The notes under the pieces were generated by a model that made no database searches, was not told the origin of the DNA, and saw only the letters and a program-made list of their open reading frames with translations. A DNA stretch of 64,000 nt from Deuterostichococcus epilithicus. Lineage: Eukaryota > Chlorophyta > Trebouxiophyceae > Prasiolales > Stichococcaceae. Position 1 is the stretch's first letter; each line of letters starts with the position of its first letter. This document shows, piece by piece, positions 13,563-24,272 of the stretch. The stretch spans positions 434,001 through 498,000 of the forward strand of contig JAVTLE010000005.1 in NCBI GenBank assembly GCA_033439295.1, in the 5' to 3' direction. Made by a program: the position numbers and the translations under genes.

Positions 13563-13597
<35 letters not shown>

Positions 13598-16208
13598 CTG
13601 CCAGGATTCACACGGCAACCGCCATGGCAGAATGGCACGCCGCCGCGGCGGCAGGGCGGTGGCGGCTCAACACTGTGTCTGCGCCAGCAGCAGACAGCGC
13701 CTCGGCCGCTGCGCTACCATCCGCCCTGGAAACGGCCGGCAGCGCCCCAGGCCGCCTGTTCGGGGTGCTCCTGCCCGTGTCCAGGCCTGCTGGCACCTCG
13801 TCTTCGCCAATGCGGGTTGCGGCAGCCGTACCACCGTCCGCATTTGCGACCGCATCGACTCTGAGCGTCATGCCGCCGCTCGCTCGCATGAACTCTGCGC
13901 CGCCGCGCGGGCTGTCGACGAGCGGCAGCAGCAGTGGGCTAAGTATAGCGCCGGCAGCGCCGTCTCCGGTCGTCAGGCCGCAGCCGCTGCCGCCGCCCAT
14001 TTGGGCGCTGCCAGCCGGGCCGCCTCGCCGGGGCGCCAGCAGCATGCCTGCGTTAGGCCCGGGCCATGGCGGAGGCAGCCCCACCGGCAGCCTGCTGTCG
14101 CTGGGGCCCCGCCTCGGCAGCGGCTGCCTGACCGGCCAGATGCCGGACGGCGGTGGCCACGCCCGTGGCGGCGATGGCAGCAGCAGCGGCAGCCAGGCGC
14201 TGCCAGCGGGCCCGTCTCGGCGGGGCAGCGGCAGCACCGGTGGTAGTCTGCGCGGTGGCTCTGGCGGCTCTGCGCGCCAGCACGACGATGGCCGGTAAAT
14301 TCTCCTGAATACCTGATGCTTGGCGCTGTGAGTCGCAGGGCGACCGCCATTAGCGCCCTAATGCTCTACAAGCACAAAATTCGGACGAGGCTTGAAATAA
14401 CCAGTGCAGACACTCGCCAACAACGTATGCAAAGTGGAAGCCAAAGCCATTTCGCAGTGGGCCGTGAAGACGTGACCGTGCTCGGGCCGCAGGGTTTCTC
14501 CAGTCAAGACAGTCGCTGTTGTGCCTCTTGCTTGCAGGCGCGGGACGGCGCTGCACGAGGCGTGTGCCGCAGTGGACGCCGCTGCCGCTGCAGCGGCATT
14601 GGCCGCCGGCTCGGCCGTTGGAGCCTGCGCCGCGGGCGGCGCCTCAATGCTGCACTCGCTGGCAGCCGGCCTGCAGATGCCCGGCCAGATGGCGGCGGGC
14701 GCGGCGATTGCCGCCGCACTGCTGCAGGCGGGCCTGCAGGTGTGCTGTCCTGGAGTATGTGTGTAGTTGACGATCAGTACCTTCAGTACCTGGCACCGAT
14801 CAGACCTCCAGTACCTGGCGCCGATCAGAGGAGCCTGGCCGCCTGCTCGGGGTCATTCAGTCATTTTGTCTTTTAGCCGTTTAAGAATGCTGGCTGTGAC
14901 TTACCAGGAGACCCACCCTGGGGTCGGCACGGAGTCCGTGCCGAGGTCATTCGCCAGTTGATGCTGCAGCCGCAATTAGTCATCGACCTGATAATCGGGC
15001 TATGCCACGACAGGGCCATGACAAAACAAGTGGTCCTGTGGCTCCTTCGGGACCGCCACATTCGGCAGTTCCGCAGCTGTGGCCAGCTGCCTGGGAGGCA
15101 ATCCCACCCACGTTGAGTCGCGGACATCTCTGGCCGCAGGTGGACACGCGCGATGTCGCTGGCGCGACGCCGCTGCACGCAGCGGCGTCCGCCGCCGCGG
15201 CCCGCGTGCTGCTGGCCGCCGGCGCCGCCGTGGACGTGCGCAACAACGCAGGCGAGACGGCGCTGGCGGCCGCCACAGAACGCCGCGCAGTGGATGTTTT
15301 GCAGGTGCTGCTGGCAGTCGGCGCGGCAATCGACAGCCAGGACGACTGCGGGGAGACGGCGCTCATCCGCGCCTGCAGCCGGTGGGTGCGGCAGCGGCGG
15401 CGCCTGTGGGCTGCACGTGATCGTAATGGCATCATCACAGCTCGATCCTGCATTGACGCAGCAAGCCGCTGTTGGCAGTGCCGCTGACGCGGCCGCTGTG
15501 TTCGCCAGAGCCCGCGGCCACTGGGAGGCATGAAATGAACCTGGTAAAAAGACACGGATTCCCCAGGACGAGCGGGCTCCCACCAATTCTGCCATCCTGC
15601 TGTGCACTGTTGCAAAGAGGGCTGAAGGGGGCGGCCTGGCGCTGTGGAAGGCCGGTGTGTCCCCATAATGCGGTCTCATCCCCGATTTGAACCAGTGATC
15701 CCAACTGCTGACTGTGATGCCGCCCCCTCCCCTGCAGGAGAGAATTGGCGCCTGCGGGCCTGGCGCTGCTGGAGGCATGCGCGTCGGTCACGCGGAGCGA
15801 CGCCGCCGGCCGCACCGCGCTGCACGCGGCAAGTGACGCCGGCTCCGCGGCGCTGGCGGCGGCGCTGCTGGCGCGTGGCGCCGACGCGCTCTCCACTGAC
15901 GCCTCCGGTGACACGCCAATGCTGCTCGCGCTGCAGGGTGCGCCCACCCTACATCGGTGGCGACTGTCTCCCTGCGCCCAGGCCCCAGCCAGCCACCTGG
16001 GCTTCGAAACACAGCCTGCTGACCTCCCCTGATGCATGCAACTGGCTGCCGCACCAGCGCTGCAGTGTTGTGTAGCGTCTCCTTTCCGGCGGTCAGCGTG
16101 CAGCACGATCCTGGCAAAGCTCATGTATGTGGGTGTGTGCCTGCAGGCGGCCACCAAGCAGTCGTCGCCCTGCTCATCGGACACATCAGCTCAGGCGGCA
16201 GGCGGTAA
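12110..16208 (+). CDS. Telobox Myb-ankyrin fusion protein, copy 2 (740 aa)
   Basis: Eight exons: 12110-12198, 12402-12486, 12657-12776, 13072-14294, 14538-14739, 15140-15381, 15738-15937 and 16147-16208. It is a paralogue of the gene upstream. Residues ~11-65 are the same SMH-like Myb repeat (RWTAAEESALRAGIV, HGFGKW, RTNVDLKDKWRNMR) with identical intron positions. Residues ~99-506 are one long exon coding a Ser/Gly/Pro/Ala-rich, surely disordered linker with a glutamine run near residue 262. Residues ~507-740 are ankyrin repeats (GTALHEACAAV, VAGATPLHAAASAAAARVLL, NNAGETALAAA, CGETALIRAC, GRTALHAASDAG, GDTPMLLALQGGHQAVVALLI). The linker frame meets TAA at 14296-14298, but that triplet lies inside a strong donor (G|GTAAAT at 14294/14295). 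Splicing there restores the ankyrin frame in phase 2, as in copy 1. If the intron were retained, a Myb-only protein would result. Confidence 0.82.
13562..13597 (+). repeat. CAG run coding polyglutamine
   Basis: About twelve consecutive CAG codons inside the disordered linker of Myb-ankyrin copy 2. A pure triplet run like this is prone to length change. It is absent from copy 1. Confidence 0.9.
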
Positions 16209-17589
16209 ACAGGGTCTCACAACGAGACTCCTGCGCCGCACTGGCTTCGAACCCCGCCGATTTCGGCTTCGACTGGACGAGCCACTGCCTGCAGCGCCAG
16301 TGTAGCGGCAGTCGCCAGCGTGATAGTTTGACGGCGTGCTGGCAGCACACCCGCGGCAGTGCTGCTGCGGGCCCGCTGCCAGGACCCATCATCATGGGTT
16401 TGGCGGCATCGGACCTGGCGGCGACCGTGAGGACGCAGCAAAACAATCGGGAAATAATTTTGAAGAGGAAGCAAGATCGGCAAATGTCCAGCATGCAGCT
16501 GCGGCAGCCGACGCCAGCCCAACCGCAATGCGCTGTGACGCGGCGGCGGGGCTCGCCATCGCCTTGCCAGGTGTGGGCTGCCAGCCCTCAAGAAACCAGT
16601 GGCCACCAACTCTCGCCGGCAGCACCTTCCAGCTGGGCTGTGCTCGCCAGGACCGTAGCTTTTCCGTCAAGTTGTGGGAGCTGAAGTATATCTCCACGTT
16701 GCACCTCTGATCCAGCCGCAGACAGGCGGCAATGGCTCAAGGCTCCAACTGTGCAACTGCCGCCTGCTGCCAGCGGGTCTGCGTGCCGATGCAAGAGCCT
16801 GCTAACAATATGGATATGCAAAGGCAGTTGTATCTGCTGAGAGCATCTGGTCTCAGCATGCGATTGATTCAGATGCTGAACCCCATTGATTTGGGCAACA
16901 ATCCGATATATATGTCAGAGCCTAATGCCAGTGACTGCTGCAGCGGCATCGTCTTGATGTGGACCACCCGCATGTGGAGCATCGGGTCGTGTACAGCCGA
17001 TGCTCCACGTTTTGCTGGTCCTGCAGTGCTGAATATTGGCGGCTGTCCACCCTCCTGCTCCCTAGGTTTTCAGCGATGCCATTTGTTGCGTCTTGCCTTT
17101 GTTTTCGACCCCGCCGCGCCGTCTCCATCCACCAACAGCAGCAAAAGCATTCGGGTTGGTTTCGTCTGTGCATGCCTTCTATGGTTTCATTCTGCTTCGC
17201 TTCGGAACCCAGCTTCGGCCAGGCCATGCTGTACAAACGTTTCTTGCTGTATGCTCCCGCCTGATACTCAAAGCTACCTACGTTGATCGTTCCTCCTGCC
17301 CACTGCCGTCCTGGATCATTCTTGCCCTTACATGCATCCCTTGTCCTCAAACGCCATCCCTACTACGAGCACCCATCGCCATGGGTCCAGATCACCTCAA
17401 GATGCACCAGGCACCTGAGCCCCGTTCCACCTACGGATGTCCGGTGCCTGGTTTATCACTGTCTGCCATGCTAGACCCAGCATCGTATTTCCTGACCACT
17501 CGAGTGTTTATCACCCACTGGGAGCACAAGGCCACACGGCGCACGGCTCGCTTCCCAAGAGCCCCTGATGAGCAGCCACCCAACAGAGC
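16209..17589. other. Region between convergent genes, no gene seen
   Basis: 1.4 kb between the stop of Myb-ankyrin copy 2 (+) and the stop assigned to the cysteine-finger gene A (-). It should hold both 3' untranslated regions. Open frames here are short and motif-free. Confidence 0.4.
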
Positions 17590-20500
17590 CTACGCACGGC
17601 CGCACCACAGCAGGCAGTCTTCGGCGCTGCTAATCCCTGGCGCAATGGTCGCCTCCTCCTCGTCCCAGCCCAGCAAGCCGTCTGTTGCAATTGCTGCAGG
17701 GTCCTCCACGCACAGCAGCCCGCCGGCATCGGCGTCGTCCGGCGGTGACGCCGCCGTTGGCAGCTGCGACAGCGTCCACCCGTCGCCGCAGGAGTCCCGC
17801 TTGTCGGCATCGGTAGAGTCTTGGCCTGAGCCGCAGCTGGAGCTCGACCCCGAGCTAGGGCCAGGAGGCCATGCGCCGCCCTCCTGGCCCGCGGGCGGCT
17901 GCGGCATATGTGCGTGCACGCCCTGGTAGTGCTGCGGAGCGCCGACGGCGGGCAGACCGTGGGACCAGGCAGCCGCGGCGGCTGCAGCGGCGGCGACGCC
18001 GGGCGGCTGGCCTGCGAAATCGCCGTCGCCGGCAANNCCGGCGACGCTGCCGAGCTGGGGGCCGTCCCCAATCTCGTAGCTGCAGGCGCTGCGCCGCACC
18101 GTGAGTCGCAGCCCGGCACCTGCCGGCCGTTGCGGCTTGACTTGCACCGCCTTCCGCGCGCCTTGACCGGCCCTGGCTGTATCACTGTCGCCGCGGCGCC
18201 GGCCAGGAGGGCTGGAGTCTTGCCGCACGGCAACCAGCGGGCTTCGTGGGCTGCGGCAGCGGCGCGGCGGCGGGATGGGCCGGCGCGGCGAAGGAGCTGG
18301 GCCATGGTGATGCTGCGGCTGCATGCGTCGCTGCCACATCGCTGCCTGCAGATCAATCAGCAGTGTGGTGGTGGTGTCTGGTGCAAGCTTGTGCAAAGCT
18401 AGGCCGAAGGACTTAGACCGCACTCATGATTACCGCAGTCATGCCAAAAGCGGGCAGCAAGGCCTCGTCTGATTTAGGGGCACGTCCCTTTGCAGGGCGT
18501 GCATGGTCTAGCCCGACTGTCTAGACAGATCTGCAGTAGAATGTCACTCGTTCCGCTTTGGCGTCGTTGTGTAAATCCCTTCGTAGGCAGCAAATGGAAG
18601 TAATGGGGTTGACACTCACCTTGCGGTGGAGCATGGGTGCACACCGCATGCAGCAGCTGCGCCAACCCAAGCACGCCACTGCGCTGCGTTGGGCGGCTGC
18701 CGCCAGGGGCGCTGTCCCTGGCGGCGGTGTGGGAGGTCATCAACATATTGGGCTGTAGGCTTTGCAGCCCGCCAGGCCGCCCAATGAGGTGCGCCGCTGC
18801 GCCAGTGCCCTGCGGCTGCAGGCATGCCTGATGTCGGCAAATGCGCCCAGCCAGTCATAGTGCATCCTGGGAGGCACAGCCCAGCTGCCGGAAGGGTTCG
18901 ACGCAGGCGAGGGGTTGCTGGCGGGATTATTAGGCTAGCTGTGAATGGTTCGACGTGCGATCCGTCTTGTACCCATGTTCATTCACGATGTCTGTCCCCT
19001 CAGAACACGTATGTCGGCAGATGCGGCGAGCAGGAAGCCAGGCCATTTGTGACATCACGAGCGACTCATTTGTGACATGACAAGCGACTCGCTCACCTGG
19101 TATCGGTTTATGACGTGGCCACTGGTCGGGGGTGGGGCCTGCCGCGGCGCCGCATACTGCTGCTGCTGAAACGACTGCTGCGGCTGCGGCTGCGGCTGCG
19201 GCTGCGGCTGCGGCTGCGGCTGCGGCTGCGGGGCGTGCGGCTGCCGCAGCAGGCCAGGCCGCGCGCAGCCTTGTGCTGGCAGTGAGACGGCGTGGCCGTC
19301 TTCAGAGCCGGCGGCTGCGCCGCTGCCGGCAAGGCTGCTCGCGCCGTGCTGCGCAGCTGGAGCCCTGGCGGCAGTCGGCGCGGCGGCGCCCGATGCGGTG
19401 GCAGGGCTTTGCCCGCTGCGCCGGCTGCGAGGCCCGGTTAGCCCCAGCCGCGCCAGCGACGGCGGCCATGTCACCATGTAATGTGAGGCAGCCGCGAGCG
19501 AGTATGCGGCCTGCAGCCCGCCAGCCTCTGCTGTTTCTGCCACTGCTGCGCCCCGCAGTCGCTGCCTGCCGGCCGCCCGCTGTGAGCGCCGCGGCGTGGC
19601 GGCAGCAGCAGGTTTCGGCGCAGCGTCCCCTTGTAAGGGGCTCCAGCAGCGCCGCTTCTTCTTGGCCCTTTTGGAGGCCTCTTCCAGCCTGTAGCGCAGC
19701 AGGATCACAGGGTTTGAACAAATGCTCACAGTGTCCCCTGCTCTGTCTCAGGTTGTGTCTGATGTCCCATGCTACTGGATCCAGGGTATCAGCCCTGAGC
19801 AGCCTGCAGCTTCAGCATCGACTCTGGCATCCCGGCAGCCGGCTGCTGCCTGGGGGCGTGCACGTCTGTGCCAAATCTGCAGCTCTTCACCGGTGCCCGA
19901 CAATCGCACAGTAAGGCTCACACCCCTCGGCGGACGCATCGCCGCCCCCCAATTCGTGCGCCGCCCAATCGCGACCATGTCCCGGGCGGCCTCCACCGCC
20001 TGCGGACGCGGCCGCCCGCCGCCGGCCGGCCGTCAACGTGAAGGCAAAGCCGCTGGTGGGCCGCCCGTGGCTCCGCAGCATCCTGTCCACCTCCTGGTTC
20101 ACGAGCTGCAGCCGCTCCTGCGGGCATGTCACCTGGCGCGCAGCGCGACGGAAGTGGTCTGGCTGTTGGTTTCCCACAAGTCTCGGACTGTGAGAGGCTG
20201 CTACGTGACTGGGAAGGCTGCACCGGTGGCCGGCCTCTTTCTTCCGTCATCCTAAAACTGCCCTCTAGAAGAGGGAGCGGATACCTGAGGCTGGCTCTGC
20301 AACGCCTTCATTCGCCTCAGTGAGGTGCCAGCGTAGCAGAGGCACCGTGCTTGCATGTGATGCCCCTGCCCTGAATGACAGGTGGGCCGCCAAAAGCGAA
20401 GTCATGCACAGGGCAACATACAACAATTTCTGCCTGCTCTGCTGTGCATACTGCATCCGGCATGCACACAGCTGCTCTGCTGTGCGTTCCGGCATTCCGA

Positions 20501-22849
20501 TGTGCACACAATTGCTCTGCTGTGCATGCTGCACTCCGGCATGTGCTCGTGTTTTGAAAACTGCCTCGGCAAATGCAGGATTGTAGTGCCGCATCTGCTG
20601 TGCATGCAGCACTCGTTCAGAGACCAGCTGGAAGCAGGCCCTCCATGGCACGCAGGGCCTGCTCGGTCAATTGGTGCCAACAGCCCGCAGCGGCAGAGTG
20701 TGTTCACCCAAGAGGAAGCAGCATCACCAGGGCGCCAGCAGGGTGTCATCAGCCCCAGCAGTCAGATGAGCTGCATCGACCACTGCCTGCTTTAAGACCT
20801 GATACCTGGAACTTTGCAAAGGGCGGAGCCTTGGCGACACAAAGGAAGCCCACGACAGAGCCCGCCCCGGTGGCGGGCGCACCTGCTGCGCGTCCAGAGC
20901 TTCCAGGAAGCGCCGAGCCTCGGCCAGCGTGACATGTTCCGCGCGTATGGTGAGCCTGCGGGCGTCCAGAGCCTGCCAGGAAGCCACCTCCTGCAGCCGC
21001 CCCGCCGCATCGCCCTGCCTCGGCACTTTCTGCACATGTGCAAACAGTTGCAGGCGGTGCTTTCGTATCAAGAACCTCTCAGAAGGCCACGCTGCAGCCG
21101 CCTTGCCGCGCTGCCCTGCCTCGGCACAGCCCGCTGCATTCTGGGCAATTAATGTGAATTCGTGCAGTATTGCATGCTGGCTTATGATGAAAGCGGCCTT
21201 ACAGGCTCTGTAGTGCAGCCCAGCCGCTACTCCATTTCTCGCTGCGCCTCGTGGGCATCAACGACTGACAGGAGTTGCTCAAGAGGAGGTCCAGACTGTC
21301 ATCATAGACCTTGCATGGGAGGCGTTCCGCAGAGGTCGCACCGGGGTTGCCAGCATCTGGTGGGCTGCTAGGCGGCGGGGCATGACGCTGTGGCGGCGGC
21401 GGCACAGGTGGAAGCATTTCGGATCTCCGCACGTAGCCACCTTGGCTTTGAGGCACTGCAGTGCACTGATAAGACGTGAGCTGCGAATCGTCAAGGCGTG
21501 TCGGGAGTGTAAGCGTGTGCCATGATGATGGCATCGCAAAGAAAGCATGCGCTGGCAGCAGCAGAGGCTCCAACAAGCTCCCATGCGCAGTCAGCGGCGC
21601 ATCAGCAGCATGCTGGCAGGTATGCAGCTACAGCGACCATATGCTGCATGCATTGCGCGCGGTTCACGCGGCATTTGCCATGCTGCTGTGCAACGTTGTT
21701 TAGAGTATCGCATCGCAGAAGGAAGGAGCGACCACAAGCACAGCAGTGCAGTGAATCGGAGCCGTGCATTGCGTACCTCTGCGCATCGTGCGAAGCGGCC
21801 CACGCCCCTGGTGAAGAAGCCAAATGTCACTTCCTCCAGCAGCTCCCTGCACCGCAGCATTCGCACATACTATCATGCACAGGTCATGACATGCAGCCCC
21901 TTGCCTGCCGGGCAGAGCCGCTGATTGACTGTGCTGCAGCCTTGCTTTGCTGCGGCAACTTCGGCTCACCACTTTCTCGTCACTTCCTGCAGACCCCAAG
22001 CAGAGCCAGATGCAAATGTCTGGTACGCTATCGACATTCAGATGCAGCGGGGCTCGTGCAGACATCTCGAGCACCATCAGAAAGCAGGCTTGGGTGCAGC
22101 GACGCACTGCTTGTTGCGCATGATGTGGAGGCGTGCGGCCAGGTCGCGCCGTGCAGTGCTGGCCAGCAGCCGCACGCTACCAGCGAGGCAGGCCCAGTCC
22201 AGACCGTCGTCGTTGCAGCGGTCGCCCGGGCGGACGGCGGCGCGCCTGGCGAGTGGCAGCCGAGTCAGGACGCCGGCCACGATGTCTTCCGCCTCCCACA
22301 GACAGATGTTCGCCTGCGAGATGCAGGAGTGCTGCCATGGTTCAGCCTGAAGTGGGGGGCAATAAGCGGTAGGTTTGCCGCATCGCTCAGCTTCGCCAAC
22401 GATGCTCCATTAGGAAACCATGCAGTCAGGCATGCATGCATGAGACGTTCCTGCCACCAGACATGCCAAATGGCCGGTTAGGCACATTACCTGTGGTATA
22501 GCTGGCGCCACCCGTACACATTCCTGTATATGCATGCCTGGGTCAACAGACTGTGTTCATGAAACTCCCAAGACTGCACCGCCAGTGATTGGCTGAACAC
22601 ACCTGGGCGTGTCGCAGGACCAAGATGCGAACGTGCTGCATGCACATGCAGAGTTATGCCATGTTACTGAATACCAGGCTCTGGTGCGAGGAGGATAGTT
22701 GCCTGGGACAGCAGCTCGTCACGCCAGGTGCGGATGGTACTGACGTCCAGGTTGGCATGTGCGAGCCGCTCCAGCAGCGCATAGGCCTGCCCGCTGCCGG
22801 CGTGCGGGCCGCCATGGAGCAGCCGCTGCAGCTGCTGCCAGCCCACCAG
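17590..22849 (-). CDS. Cysteine-finger protein A, tandem paralogue of the gene at 24273-29030
   Basis: Exons I trust: 22703-22849, 22104-22313, 21777-21846, 21342-21458, 20883-21029 and about 19926-20132, followed by a low-complexity tail (about 19055-19729) and a last frame at 17590-18423 ending in an acidic stretch. The exons of 70 and 117 nt have exactly the lengths of their counterparts in copy B. Landmarks are YALLERLAHANLDVSTIR, EAEDIVAGVLTRLPLARR, ELLEEVTFGFFTRGVGRF and the finger RFARCAECLKAKVATCGDP...HLCRRRH (C-x2-C-x7-C-x8-C), then PRRLAAHQMLATP and VTCPQERLQLVNQEVDRML. The family is not one I know; a nuclear regulatory protein is only a guess. Oddities: the first exon lacks an ATG and has an in-frame TAA immediately upstream, its donor is GC, and no clean counterpart to exon 3 of B (28146-28222) was found. 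The 5' end is unresolved and partial decay is possible. The C-terminal assignment is tentative. Ambiguous bases lie at 18036-18037. Confidence 0.55.
19176..19233. repeat. Hexanucleotide microsatellite (GGCTGC)n
   Basis: About nine to ten near-perfect copies of a six-base unit. On the minus strand it lies in the tail of cysteine-finger protein A, where it codes alternating Pro-Gln, followed by a short Gln run. Expansion is likely to vary among strains. Confidence 0.85.
20435..20549. repeat. Minisatellite, three copies of a 37-40 bp unit
   Basis: Three consecutive units start with TGCTCTGCTGTGC at 20435, 20473 and 20513 and share a CCGGCAT core. A degenerate fourth lies near 20591. It falls in an intron of cysteine-finger gene A, between the exons ending at 20883 and beginning at 20132 on the minus strand. 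Confidence 0.75.
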
Positions 22850-24272
22850 TTACGGCATGGCCGGCGGGCGCTGCTGCCGCCCGAATCGACGCTCTGCCAC
22901 ATCTGAGGGTCCGGCTCAGGCGGAGCTGGCTGAGTCAGTGAGCACACCACCTGCTGCGACAGGCATGCAAAACCTGGAACCACTGTCCGCTGGCAGCAGG
23001 AGCGAGAGACGGTTGCAGAGCAGCTTGCACTTGCACATGTGCTAGCACTGGTACTACTGCATGCCATTGTTTCGAGCTTACACTCGAGCTTAACGACAGT
23101 GTTTCGTTTTTGATGCGACCAAAGCAACAATAGGCAATGAGCATCTCTCTGCGCACCAGCAGGTAAAAGGAGGCTGCTTCTGCATCTCATCACCGGGTTC
23201 TCGAGTCCAGCATATCACAGCTTGAATTGTATCTACGATGCTATTGGTGCTTGCATGATACCGGCCGTCGCGCATCGCCAGGGCATCATGCATGCTGGCG
23301 AAGCATGGTGACAGGGCACGCCAACTCAGTGTCGGCGTGCGCTTGGCACACACCGCATGCGGCAGGTGCACCAAGCAGGACTGAAGATGGCAGCCGTGAT
23401 GCTTTCGCAGCGATCCTACTTGTTCGAGCAGTCAAGTTTGCATCTTCCTTTCGACAAGTCTCGGAAACCTGGCTCCGGAACTCCACGTGCCTGCTCCTCG
23501 AATTCATACAACCACCGCCCTTGGCAGTAGGAGGAGCGCCGTCTCAAAATACACCGCAGGCATCCTGAGGTGCACAAACTCCCGCTTGATAAGAAGCGTG
23601 CGGCGGCGCAGATGTGTGATGCTGGTCGGACTCGGCGCCGCAAAATAATGCAGCGTGCAGTGCTTCGTTTATTGATTAATAATAGGGTCGAGGTTAAAGA
23701 GCAAGCAACTGACTATTTGCCGCTGCGTGCATCGCTTGCAGGTGCGTGCACTGCGTGCAAAGACAAGCTCAGGCACTCAAACAGTGCAGTGCTGCCGGCT
23801 CGCTGCTGCGGCGGACGACAGGACCCGTTCCACTGTTCCTGTATCACCAGTGCCGCCAGCAGCAGCATCATTCAGCGATAAGTTGTCAGAGTTGGGAATT
23901 CCTAGATTACCCAGGCATACCGACAAACATGGGCAGTATAGAGATAGTGTTATGTGGCCAACAGTAGGGCATCATTCAAGAAATGCCTCTCCCCAAACAA
24001 TCGCGAGCTGCTATCAGCACACACAAAACATCAGCAGGGGATGCGTGACCCTGACACATGCACAGCGGTCTGATTAAGATTTGGCTGCTGTCGATCAAGT
24101 GCGTCTGCAAATCTCTTTGTGCTGCGACGCAACTCGACTGCTCTTGGTGTGTGACCTTGTTCTCGCACTACCTGCACGCTGACGGAGTGAGGTGCACACC
24201 CAGCATGACTGACGGCACTTAGCCATCGTCGATGCGGCCCGCCTGCTGCTTGATGAGCGGACTACAGGTCAT
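22850..24272. other. Region between the two cysteine-finger genes
   Basis: It holds the unresolved 5' end of copy A and the 3' flank of copy B. Open frames on both strands are short. No exon can be supported, although a missing first exon of copy A should be sought here. Confidence 0.4.

Noticed and set aside
13003-14298. Myb-ankyrin copy 2 ending at the TAA of the long exon, with the ankyrin part as a separate gene
   Set aside because: The TAA lies in a strong donor, and splicing to 14538 restores the ankyrin frame in the same phase as in copy 1. It is kept only as a possible isoform.
17590-18423. A separate gene of its own on the minus strand
   Set aside because: It lacks conserved motifs and an independent start. 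Its acidic C-terminus and position parallel the tail of gene B, so it is tentatively treated as the end of gene A.
20435-20549. CRISPR-like array
   Set aside because: There are only three imperfect units with no constant spacer size and no cas genes, in a eukaryotic intron. It is a minisatellite.
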